Assembly: GCA_028285315.1 (NCBI GenBank)
Contig: JANQPU010000200.1
Span: 1 to 33,805 of the forward strand
Direction: 5' to 3'
DNA from: Acaryochloris sp. IP29b_bin.176
GTDB lineage: Bacteria > Cyanobacteriota > Cyanobacteriia > Thermosynechococcales > Thermosynechococcaceae
Length of the DNA stretch: 33,805 nt
Both the position numbers and the translations under genes were made by a program. Below are positions 27,252 through 33,805 of the stretch, in pieces. Each line of letters starts with the position of its first letter. Position 1 is the first letter of the stretch. A model generated the notes under the pieces. That model was given only the letters and a program-made list of their open reading frames with translations. It made no database searches and was not told where the DNA came from.

Positions 27252-27521
27252 AACTAAGGCTCTTTGCCACTTCAGATAGTCTAGTAGGGGTAAACAAGGT
27301 TAGTTTTTTACCTTACAGGCATAGGCAAAGAAAACAATTTTTCTACAAGTCTAACGTCCGATACATGCACTATATCGTGAAATTCTCAACCGAAGTTTTT
27401 GAAAGATTGGATAATTCCCCTGAAGCTAGGATTATCTCATGTGGATTCAATAATGCCATTATTTTGGCTTTATCAGGTTTTTGGCGGACAATATCATCAG
27501 AACAAAATTTATTATCCACTT

Positions 27522-30293
27522 ATGAAAAAAATTAATTCAAATCAAAAAATATCATCTCAGGTTTTGATGGACTATCTAAATTGCAAGTACAAAGCTTATC
27601 TAAGAATCTCCAAAGAAAATGAAGAGATCACTAATTTCCAGGTTTTAAACAAAGAAATTATTGACTTAACTAGACAACAATACAAAAAGATCTTCTGCCA
27701 GAAACCAACTACTTCATTTGGAGACTTTTCTACAGAGTCTTACGTTTCATCACGGACTCTAAAGAAGAGATTTAATAAACTATTTAATATAAAGATTGTG
27801 GATAAAGATCTAGAGGCGACAATTGATGTTATTGAACAAATATCATATAAACCTCCTATATATGTGCCAATTTCTATTTTGTCAGACTATAAAGTATCAA
27901 AAAATGATAAACTTTTATTGGCTTTCAATAGTTTTATTCTGAGTCAATCACTAAATAAGAATATAGAATTTGGAAAAATATTCTATGGATATCCATTAAA
28001 GTCACTAAAAGTAAATATAAAACCTTTATTTGATTCTATTTTAACTATTGTTGATGATATTAGAAAATTTATTTTTGAGAAAAAAGAACCAAATCATATA
28101 CTTAATAATCATTGTGAAATATGCATCTTTAAACAAAACTGCTATCAGAAAGCTCTTGATAATGACAATCTAAGCTTACTAAAAGTTTTAAGAAATAAAG
28201 ATATTCAGAAATTAAGGGAAAAAGGTATGTTTACAATATTTCAACTATCCCATACTTTTAGGCCAAGGCGAAGAATAAAGAAGAGGACACGAAACTCAAA
28301 GACTAGACATATCCCTGCCCTAAAAGCTTTAGCTATTAGAGAGAAAAAAGTCTATATATATAAAGAAGTAGAAATCCCAAAAACAAGAGTTAGAGTTTAT
28401 TTCGATGTAGAAGGAGATCCCGATAGAAATTTATTTTACTTATTAGGTATACTAGTAGACAAAGGGAGTTCACTAGAAAAAAAGTCTTACTGGATTGGCA
28501 ATGAATCAAACAAGGATCAAATAGCAGAAGACTTCTTAGATTACTTTGATCAACTTAGTGAATTCACTATATTCCACTATGGCAGCTATGAGATAAAATT
28601 CCTTAAATTTCTGCTAAAGAGTCTAATCAAAAGAAGAGAGAAGTCAATAGAAAGAATTATTGATAATAGCATAAATGTGTTGTCAATAGTTTACACATCA
28701 ATTTATTTTCCAACCTATTCTAATGGCCTGAAAGAAATATCTGGTTACTTGAGTTTTGAATATTCAGAACCTAATTCGTCAGGTTTATATAGTATTTTAT
28801 GGAGGAGACTATGGGAGGTGGATTATGATGAAGAGCTATATAAAAAATTAATTTTATATAATATGGAAGACTGCTTTGCATTAAAGAAGCTGACAGAATT
28901 TATTTTTGCCATATCGAATGATGAAAAGATTTCTAATCCTGAATTCTCTTCTATAGAAATTACATCAAATTTTTACAATGAAATCTCACAAAGATATGGA
29001 GGCTATAATTTTGGATCTCATAAATTTGCTTTAGATAATTTTGACTTTGTCAATAAACGTGCTTATTTTGACTATCAAAGAAATAAAGTTTTTTTCAGAA
29101 CTGATAAAAGATTGAAGAAGATCAATAAAAAAAATAAAAAAGGAGTGAGATTCAAGAGAAAAGTAAATCAAGAAAAATGTATCAACCCATCAAGAATTTG
29201 CCCAAATTGTGGTTCAACAGATACTTATAAGCAGAATACTAATTTTTATAAGATCGTTGTTGACTTAAAGTTCTTCACTGGCGGAATTAAGAGGTGGATC
29301 ACAAAGTACATTGGCTATTATGGCAAATGTAGGAAATGCAAAAAACAATATCTTCCTAATAAGTACAAGAAAATAAGAGTTAAATACGGTCATAATTTAA
29401 TAAGTTGGGTTATTTATCAAAATATTGTCAATAAGATTAGTTTTGAGAAAATCGAAAAGACATTAGCAGATAGTTTTCAGATATCAATAGGTACAGTTGG
29501 CTCTGGCAACTCTTATTACTTCAAAAAAATTGCCGCAAATTATTATCAAATATCTTATGATGAAATAGCTCGAAGGATTCAAGACTGGAGTATTATTCAT
29601 GCTGATGAGACTAGAGCTAGTATAAGAGGTGAAAATGGTTATGTATGGGTTTTTACAAACATGACTGAGGTATACTTTTTATATACTAATGATAGAAAAA
29701 CTGATTTTATTCCAGATCTCATTCAAGGCTTTAGTGGTGTTTTGATATCCGATTTTTATAAAGGTTATGAAAGTATTGGTTGTGAACAACAGAAGTGTTT
29801 AATTCACATCATGAGAGATGTTAATGATACTCTGTTTAAGCATCAACAAGATGAGGACCTGATACTTATTTCTCAGGGTTTTTCTGATCTATTACGAACA
29901 ATCATTGAAACAATAGATAAATATGGGCTTAAAAAAAGACATTTGAATAAACACAAGAAAGATGTTGATAAGTTTTACCGAATGTTGTGCAATAAATCAT
30001 GGGAATCTGAGATTGCGATAAAATTCAAAGAAAGATTTCAAAAACAGAGAGGTAAGTTATTTCTATTTCTTGATAAGGATGGCGTGCCTTGGAACAATAA
30101 TAATGCTGAACACGCCTTTAAGCACTTTTCAACCTATCGACGAGATACTAATGGAGTATTTACAGAGGAAGGTCTTCAAAGATATCTCATCTTGCTAAGT
30201 ATATATGAAACATGTAAGTATCAAGGTGTTAATTTTCTTGACTTTCTTTTATCAAAAGAGAAGAATATATATAAATATTTAGGAGAGAAATAA
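27522..30293 (+). CDS. Cas4/RecB-like nuclease + DEDD exonuclease + IS66 transposase fusion
   Basis: One intact frame of 923 residues from ATG 27522; it can extend to TTG 27399, and the numbering here counts from that TTG. The domains are, in order: (1) 50-250, a Cas4/RecB-like TM0106-type region with Cys62 (NCKYKAYL) and a distal CxxC-x5-C (C239, C242, C248), the layout of a Cas4 iron-sulfur cluster; (2) 330-505, an RNase H-like DEDD exonuclease fold with FDVEGDP (D336, E338) and YNMEDCFAL (D491); (3) a zinc ribbon with C601/C604 and C644/C647; (4) an IS66-type DDE domain with HADET (D736), ISDFYKGYE (D785), CLIH (800-803) and NNNNAEHAF (E904). The catalytic triad of IS66 is complete, while the E-x-K of the Cas4 core is not obvious. 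Base composition is far more AT-rich than the flanks, a sign of transfer. No IS66 helper genes (TnpA/TnpB types) adjoin. Confidence 0.85.
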   Translation: MKKINSNQKISSQVLMDYLNCKYKAYLRISKENEEITNFQVLNKEIIDLTRQQYKKIFCQKPTTSFGDFSTESYVSSRTLKKRFNKLFNIKIVDKDLEATIDVIEQISYKPPIYVPISILSDYKVSKNDKLLLAFNSFILSQSLNKNIEFGKIFYGYPLKSLKVNIKPLFDSILTIVDDIRKFIFEKKEPNHILNNHCEICIFKQNCYQKALDNDNLSLLKVLRNKDIQKLREKGMFTIFQLSHTFRPRRRIKKRTRNSKTRHIPALKALAIREKKVYIYKEVEIPKTRVRVYFDVEGDPDRNLFYLLGILVDKGSSLEKKSYWIGNESNKDQIAEDFLDYFDQLSEFTIFHYGSYEIKFLKFLLKSLIKRREKSIERIIDNSINVLSIVYTSIYFPTYSNGLKEISGYLSFEYSEPNSSGLYSILWRRLWEVDYDEELYKKLILYNMEDCFALKKLTEFIFAISNDEKISNPEFSSIEITSNFYNEISQRYGGYNFGSHKFALDNFDFVNKRAYFDYQRNKVFFRTDKRLKKINKKNKKGVRFKRKVNQEKCINPSRICPNCGSTDTYKQNTNFYKIVVDLKFFTGGIKRWITKYIGYYGKCRKCKKQYLPNKYKKIRVKYGHNLISWVIYQNIVNKISFEKIEKTLADSFQISIGTVGSGNSYYFKKIAANYYQISYDEIARRIQDWSIIHADETRASIRGENGYVWVFTNMTEVYFLYTNDRKTDFIPDLIQGFSGVLISDFYKGYESIGCEQQKCLIHIMRDVNDTLFKHQQDEDLILISQGFSDLLRTIIETIDKYGLKKRHLNKHKKDVDKFYRMLCNKSWESEIAIKFKERFQKQRGKLFLFLDKDGVPWNNNNAEHAFKHFSTYRRDTNGVFTEEGLQRYLILLSIYETCKYQGVNFLDFLLSKEKNIYKYLGEK

Positions 30294-30473
30294 TTCTTTC
30301 AAGCTGTATTTAAAATGCTCAAAAGTTAGGTTGCTTAATAAATCGTTCAAGGTTTAATTGGAGCGGCAAGCAATAAATTTTGACTGCATCTTCGATTTCT
30401 TTGTTTCTGCTCAACTCTAACGATATCTTTTTTTATTTATATTGGCTCACTCAACAGAGACAAAATCTTTAAC

Positions 30474-30825
30474 TTAAGGCCCATGCAAAAAAGAGGGATT
30501 GGAAGGTTTCGGTGTGATCAGTCCATCTTCTACATAGACCACCCGATCGGCGATATCCATAATCCGAGGGTCATGGGTCACCATGAGGACCGTACAGCCT
30601 TCTTCCTTGGCTAATTTTCGCAGCAGTTCCATGATCGTATGGCCTCGCTGAGAGTCTAGGGCAGCCGTGGGTTCATCTGCCAGAATCAGCTTGGGATTTC
30701 CCGCTAACGCTCTTGCTGCTGCCCACCCGATAGATTGCAGCGGGAACTTCAATTTTATTGGCTAGCCCAACTTGTTTCAGCAATCTTAGGGAGTCTTGTC
30801 TAACTACACGACTTTGGCTGCTCTT
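30474..30825 (-). pseudogene. DevA-like ABC transporter ATPase remnant
   Basis: The C-terminal part of an ABC ATPase reads clearly from 30752 to 30474: ARALAGNPKLILADEPTAAL (Walker B), then VLMVTHDPRIMDIADRVVY (H-loop). Upstream, a second frame (30825-30730) reads QDSLRLLKQVGLANKIEVPA, which is the helical part just before the signature motif. The LSGGQ signature and the join are lost by a frameshift or deletion, and Walker A is absent. The family is DevA/MacB-like exporters. The gene is dead, and the AT-rich transposase gene lies at its 3' side. Confidence 0.72.
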
Positions 30826-30826
30826 C

Positions 30827-30855
30827 AAACGGGTCTATCAATCAACCCGTTTTTA
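30827..30855 (+). terminator. orphan intrinsic terminator
   Basis: AAACGGGT (30827-30834) pairs with ACCCGTTT (30845-30852) over a 10-nt loop, followed by T residues. It points along the plus strand, but no intact plus-strand gene ends before it, so it may be left from a deleted gene. Confidence 0.5.
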
Positions 30856-30959
30856 TCACTAAGGCTGAAAAGCCCTTCCCGCAGGGGTTAGTAAGCCAAT
30901 TATTGGTGCTTGCTATCAAAAGACCTAGCAAGCATGGAGCAAAAAAGTGATTCACACAG

Positions 30960-31008
30960 TTGACAATATATTAAGTTACTGTTACATTTATTTACATAAG
31001 GTTACATC
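30960..31008 (+). promoter_or_regulatory. hli1 promoter with HLR1 triple repeat (RpaB site)
   Basis: TTGACA (30960-30965), a 17-nt spacer and TACATT (30983-30988) form a promoter. Three 8-mers with 10-bp period overlap the -10 box and run downstream: GTTACATT (30981), TTTACATA (30991) and GTTACATC (31001). They fit the HLR1 consensus (G/T)TTACA(T/A)(T/A) with 2-nt gaps, bound by RpaB. The position over the -10 implies repression in low light, as known for hli genes. Confidence 0.7.
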
Positions 31009-31035
31009 ACACATGATTTTACGGAGTCCAAGATT

Positions 31036-31179
31036 ATGAATTCATCCAACAACTTTTTTGGTTTCAATCCCTTTGCAGAAGCTTGGAGTGGCCGCCTAGC
31101 TATGGTCGGCATTTACATTGCCTTGATCATTGAACTCGTCACTGGTAAGGGTGTCCTACACTTCTGGGGATTGATGTAA
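31036..31179 (+). CDS. hli: high-light-inducible protein (Hlip), first copy
   Basis: A 47-residue single-helix protein of the chlorophyll a/b-binding-like family. The chlorophyll-binding motif E-x4-R is in FAEAWSGRLAMVG (Glu15, Arg20), followed by the helix IYIALIIELVTGKGVL. Hlips sit in thylakoid membranes, bind chlorophyll and carotenoid, and dissipate energy during photosystem II repair and chlorophyll synthesis. GGAG (31023-31026) precedes the ATG by 9 nt. It has its own HLR1 promoter and terminator, so it is a one-gene unit. It is short but complete for the family. Confidence 0.9.
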   Translation: MNSSNNFFGFNPFAEAWSGRLAMVGIYIALIIELVTGKGVLHFWGLM

Positions 31180-31306
31180 GTTCTGAAGTTGCCAAGCCTA
31201 GAACTCTCTTCCCGACTGCCGAAGGAAAATTTAAAGAACGGAGATTTTTCCGTCCAAGCAGCTTCAACATTTTCAGCCGTTCAAGCTTAATAAACTCTTC
31301 TCAAAC

Positions 31307-31331
31307 CCAGCCAAAAAGGCTGGTTTTTTTT
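31307..31331 (+). terminator. intrinsic terminator after first hli gene
   Basis: CCAGCC (31307-31312) pairs with GGCTGG (31318-31323) over an AAAAA loop, followed by eight T residues. This is a strong rho-independent terminator, 128 bp after the stop codon, leaving a rather long 3' UTR. Confidence 0.88.
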
Positions 31332-31408
31332 ATAGATGTTGCCGCTGCCGGTTGGAAGAGGGAAGGGCAGCAATTCACTGCCAGCACCATAGAAAGTTCG
31401 CATTTTAG

Positions 31409-31450
31409 TTGACAAAACTTTACATAAAGTTTACATTAATTCATGTAAAT
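31409..31450 (+). promoter_or_regulatory. hli2 promoter with HLR1-like repeats
   Basis: TTGACA (31409-31414), a 17-nt spacer and TACATT (31432-31437) repeat the layout of the first hli promoter. TTTACATA (31419-31426) and TTTACATT (31430-31437) are HLR1-type half-sites with a 3-nt gap, one more than the consensus. An inverted copy, ATGTAAAT, lies at 31443-31450. RpaB control is likely. Confidence 0.62.
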
Positions 31451-31476
31451 CATTTTCTACTACGGAGTCAAACACC

Positions 31477-31635
31477 ATGAGCATCAAGAATCAGACTTGG
31501 GGTTTTAACAGCTTTGCAGAGACTTTCAGTGGCCGCTTAGCCATGTGGGGCTTTTTCGTTGCCTTGGTCACCGAGGCCTTAACCGGAAAAGGAATCCTTG
31601 GACAACTGACTGCATTTTTCTTCTTTATTAACTAA
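31477..31635 (+). CDS. hli: high-light-inducible protein (Hlip), second copy
   Basis: A 52-residue single-helix protein, clearly paralogous to the first hli product. It has the E-x4-R chlorophyll-binding motif in FAETFSGRLAMWGF (Glu15, Arg20), the helix FVALVTEALTGKGIL and a hydrophobic tail (LTAFFFFIN). GGAG at 31464-31467 lies about 9 nt before the ATG. The shared leader word ACGGAGTC in both hli genes, and the shared promoter layout, suggest a tandem duplication including the control region. It has its own terminator. Confidence 0.9.
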   Translation: MSIKNQTWGFNSFAETFSGRLAMWGFFVALVTEALTGKGILGQLTAFFFFIN

Positions 31636-31682
31636 TAACGACTTGCGCCTAACTCATCATCCTGAATTACCTCTATCATTTG

Positions 31683-31713
31683 ACCCCAGTTGTGAACTGG
31701 GGTTATTTTTTTT
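31683..31713 (+). terminator. intrinsic terminator after second hli gene
   Basis: ACCCCAGT (31683-31690) pairs perfectly with ACTGGGGT (31696-31703) over the loop TGTGA, followed by TA and nine T residues. It lies 47 bp after the stop. Confidence 0.9.
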
Positions 31714-31730
31714 CTCCGTCTCTTCCATCC

Positions 31731-32399
31731 TTGAATCCTCCCCACGATGAAATCAAGCAACAGCAGACGGAACAACTCGACCAAGAACCTACACTACCGG
31801 AATGAGCAGAACAAGCTGAAATGTCTGTTTCTCAGCTTCAGACAGACCTGAAGCTAGGTCAAACTGCCAACCGAAAGATGGTTGAGTCCAATTTGCGATT
31901 GGTCGTCTCCATTGCCAAGAAAGATAACAAAGCCAAGCTCGAATTTCTCGCTCTGATTCAAGAAGGCACGATTGGCTTGCGACGAGGCGTAGAGAAATTC
32001 GACCCTACCAAAGGCTATCGATTTTCTACCTATGCCTATTAGTGGATTCGACAAACCATAACTCGGACAATTGCCGATCAAGAGCGAACCATTCGTTTAC
32101 CAATCCATATCAATGAAAAGTTAAGCAAGTAACGTAAAGTTAAACGCCAATTCTCCCTCAAGCTCCATCGTGACCCGATTATTGCGAAGTTAGCAGCGGC
32201 AATGGACCTTTCCCCGGAGAGAGTTGAAGCCTTCTGGAGTTATGATCGCCATTCGATTTCTTTGGATATACAGATTGGCGATCAGCAAAGGGAGAGCGAC
32301 TTAATGTGAGCAGAGAATGGGTGCGTCGGGTTGAGCGAGAAGCATTCCAACTGCTTCGGTCTCAGAAAAGGGGTCTTGCAAGAGTATATGGCGTCCTAA
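31731..32399 (+). pseudogene. decayed group-2 RpoD-like sigma factor
   Basis: The sequence follows sigma-70 region 2 closely ([54 protein letters not shown]), then region 3 (LAAAMDLSPERVEAF). It is broken by TGA 31803-31805 and TAG 32040-32042, both where tryptophan is expected, and by TAA 32130-32132 where leucine is expected. After ISLDIQIGDQQRESDL about 70 residues are deleted. Region 4.2 then resumes in another frame (SREWVRRVEREAFQLL), and a further shift leads to the normal C-terminal end LQEYMAS. Each stop is one base from the sense codon. The gene cannot make a full sigma factor; a fragment from ATG 31821 to TAG 32042 remains open. Confidence 0.85.
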
Positions 32400-32431
32400 C
32401 CTAGAGCCCCTCAAACATCCTTCTATCTTTC

Positions 32432-32463
32432 AAGCTGCTCTTCTATCAAAGAGCAGCTTTTTT
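32432..32463 (+). terminator. intrinsic terminator after the sigma pseudogene
   Basis: AAGCTGCTCTT (32432-32442) pairs perfectly with AAGAGCAGCTT (32449-32459) over a 6-nt loop, followed by T residues. The 11-bp stem has been kept although the gene before it is broken. Confidence 0.9.
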
Positions 32464-32700
32464 GTTTTACATAAATTTATAAAAATAATCGCCCCAGAAA
32501 TTTCGTGACTTCATCACAGCAATCCTTAATCTACAAATCCATGACTAAATTGACCTTAAATCTCTATAAAATCAATTTTTTATATCTTTAAGTGCCTATA
32601 TCTCGTCTTTAAGGTTCAATAAATTGATTTACAGTTTAATAACCAAATATTTCTAAGTTAAATTCAATTATCATAAAAAACTAAATATGTAAATTTATTT
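32464..32700. other. AT-rich spacer
   Basis: Very AT-rich DNA between the sigma pseudogene terminator and the pgr5 promoter. No gene, repeat pair or RNA was recognised. It could hold upstream regulatory sites of pgr5. Confidence 0.4.
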
Positions 32701-32708
32701 GATATAAC

Positions 32709-32753
32709 GTTACAAACTAGTTAATATAATTTACATAACGTTACAAAAAGGAG
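32709..32753 (+). promoter_or_regulatory. pgr5 promoter, HLR1 site and ribosome binding site
   Basis: TATAAT (32725-32730) is a good -10 box. TTTACATA (32730-32737) and GTTACAAA (32740-32747), 2 nt apart, match the HLR1 consensus and lie at the start of the transcript. One more half-site, GTTACAAA, is at 32709-32716. AAGGAG (32748-32753) follows at once, so the operator and the ribosome binding site abut. This position suggests repression by RpaB. Confidence 0.62.
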
Positions 32754-32759
32754 TTCATC

Positions 32760-32957
32760 ATGTTTGCCCCTCTCATCATCCTAGTCCGCAACATTGTTGG
32801 TCAGCCCAAATTTGTAAAGCTAAGAGGTAAAGCCATCGCTATGCACTCTAAAGCAATTACTAATGTCTGCAACCAAATAGGTATTGATCGGAGTCGCCGT
32901 CAAGGTTGGATTCGACTAGCTCGTGACAATGGCAAACGCCTTGGACTCCTAGCCTAA
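32760..32957 (+). CDS. pgr5: PGR5 homologue (proton gradient regulation 5)
   Basis: A 65-residue protein that matches the mature part of plant PGR5 and cyanobacterial Ssr2016 along its whole length: FAPLIILVRNIVG, KLRGKAIAMHSKAI, then IGIDRSRRQGWIRLARDNGK and the end RLGLLA. PGR5 is needed for ferredoxin-dependent cyclic electron flow around photosystem I in plants, and Ssr2016 has been linked to the same in Synechocystis. The protein is very basic and has no membrane helix. AAGGAG lies 6 nt before the ATG. With the HLR1 promoter and the neighbouring Hlips it belongs to a high-light cluster. Confidence 0.9.
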   Translation: MFAPLIILVRNIVGQPKFVKLRGKAIAMHSKAITNVCNQIGIDRSRRQGWIRLARDNGKRLGLLA

Positions 32958-33177
32958 AGAGTCAGCGCAGTAGTGGGTGAATGTTATCCCCACCTCAAGA
33001 TCTAAGCCTTGCTTTTCTTTAACTTACATTTAGCTGTTCTGCAACCAAGTAATGCCCTTTCAAAACAGCTCAGTATTTCTTCACTGCTCGACAATTTGGT
33101 GATTGGACCTAGGTAGATTAAGGGCGTTTTTCACCAAACGTTGAGCCACACACCACTTTTTAAATAAGGGCCTTCTC

Positions 33178-33732
33178 ATGCCTGTTAATGACAAACCACG
33201 ACGTCCTAATCCCTTTAGAACGATTTTACTGTTACTGCCCTTGGGCCTATTAGTTTTAAATCTAGTTTTGACCTTCGGTAACGGTCCACGAGTTTCCAAA
33301 GTGCCCTATAGCTTCTTCCTTGAGCAAGTCCAAGATGGAGAGGTAGCTCGGGTCTCCGTTGGCCAAGATATCATCCGCTATCAACTCAAAGGCATGGAGG
33401 GAAATGCAGGTCAGGTGCAAGAAACGACCCCTATTTTCGACTTAGAGTTGCCTAAGTTACTTGAAGCCAACGATGTCGAATTCGCCGCCACTCCTCCTGC
33501 TGGAAATCGCTGGTTCACCACTCTTTTGAGCTGGGTCATTCCCCCAGTTATCTTCGTCGCCATCTTCCAATTCTTCAGCCGGGGCGGCATCGGTGGTGGG
33601 GGTCCCCAAGGTGCCCTTTCCGTCACCAAGAACAAAGCCAAAGTCTATGTTGAAGGCGATGACAACAAAGTCACCTTTAATGACGTTGCTGGTGTGGAAG
33701 AATCTAATACCAAACTGTGCCTGCAAGCGTAA
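33178..33732 (+). pseudogene. ftsH: FtsH protease, N-terminal part only
   Basis: The 184 codons cover the FtsH N-terminus. A first membrane helix lies at 14-33, then comes the periplasmic/lumenal domain (VPYSFFLEQVQDGEVARVS to EFAATPPAGN), a second helix at 113-134, the Gly-rich linker and the strand before the AAA domain (VTFNDVAGVEE, to residue 175). There the homology stops. Nine unrelated residues follow to TAA 33730-33732, so Walker A, the AAA module and the zinc protease are missing. The remaining 73 bp of the window do not restore them. It may be a dead fragment, or a short protein able to mix into FtsH hexamers. Thylakoid FtsH degrades damaged D1. Confidence 0.78.
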
Positions 33733-33805
33733 TTTTCAAATCTGTGAAATTCTCTCCTAGCCTACTTTAGTCACTAATCAAAATTACACTCTTGGAGACT
33801 TATTG

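Noticed and set aside
27266..27330. Imperfect inverted repeat GGTAAA/TTTACC left of the fusion gene
   Set aside because: No matching partner is found on the right side, so it cannot be shown to be an element end; it may belong to the hpnA promoter.
27399..27521. Upstream extension of the nuclease-transposase frame to TTG
   Set aside because: The 41 extra residues contain no family sequence; the Cas4-like domain begins after ATG 27522. Neither start has a clear ribosome binding site, so this is a preference only.
32981..33000. Short GTGGG/CCCAC hairpin after pgr5
   Set aside because: Only a 5-bp stem with a long loop and no T run follows; too weak to call a terminator.
1..33805. CRISPR arrays, tRNA and rRNA genes
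   Set aside because: I looked for regularly spaced repeats and tRNA-like cloverleaf and TTCGA patterns by eye and found none. The Cas4-like domain is not accompanied by cas1, cas2 or a repeat array.

Overview
The window is from a cyanobacterial chromosome. The evidence is a photosystem I subunit gene (psaK), two one-helix high-light-inducible proteins (Hlips), a PGR5 homologue, many HIP1 palindromes (GCGATCGC) and a typical cyanobacterial gene set: PatA-type regulator, Ser/Thr kinases with TPR repeats, and selU. The genus cannot be proven from the sequence; an Acaryochloris-like organism is my guess.

Layout. Bases 1-83 hold the tail of a probable transposase. 380-2298 carries a PATAN-receiver regulator and a lipoprotein. 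2309-5410 (minus) is ppsA followed by a universal stress protein. 5599-10531 (plus) is a housekeeping run: an RnfD/NqrB-like membrane protein, gpmI, secG, a matrixin-like metalloprotease and pyrD. 10779-12046 holds two poorly known proteins, one with an S1 domain and one Cys-rich. trpF (minus), psaK with its own terminator, and a PLP-dependent deaminase/desulfhydrase follow. 14625-17176 (minus) holds a methyltransferase, a GNAT acetyltransferase and a secreted TPR protein, with a 93-bp MITE-like element upstream of the methyltransferase. 17403-18641 is a small conserved protein plus selU, preceded by a perfect palindrome. 18970-20348 is a two-gene membrane-protein operon. 20369-26140 holds a small secreted protein and two paralogous zinc-ribbon/kinase/TPR proteins on either side of an isoprenylcysteine-methyltransferase-like membrane protein. 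26256-27251 is an HpnA-type epimerase.

The last 6.5 kb is different. A very AT-rich gene (27522-30293) encodes one polypeptide joining a Cas4/RecB-like TM0106-type nuclease region, a DEDD exonuclease-like domain, a zinc ribbon and an IS66-type DDE transposase. It has no IS66 helper genes and no terminal repeats that I could find. This is the best candidate in the window for something undescribed. After it comes a light-stress cluster mixing intact and broken genes: a DevA-like ABC ATPase remnant, hli, hli, a decayed group-2 sigma factor, pgr5 and an FtsH cut off before its AAA domain. Both hli genes and pgr5 have HLR1-like repeats (RpaB sites) placed over or just after the promoter, so they probably form one high-light regulon under repression in low light.

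All reading was by eye. No database search, alignment or statistics were run.
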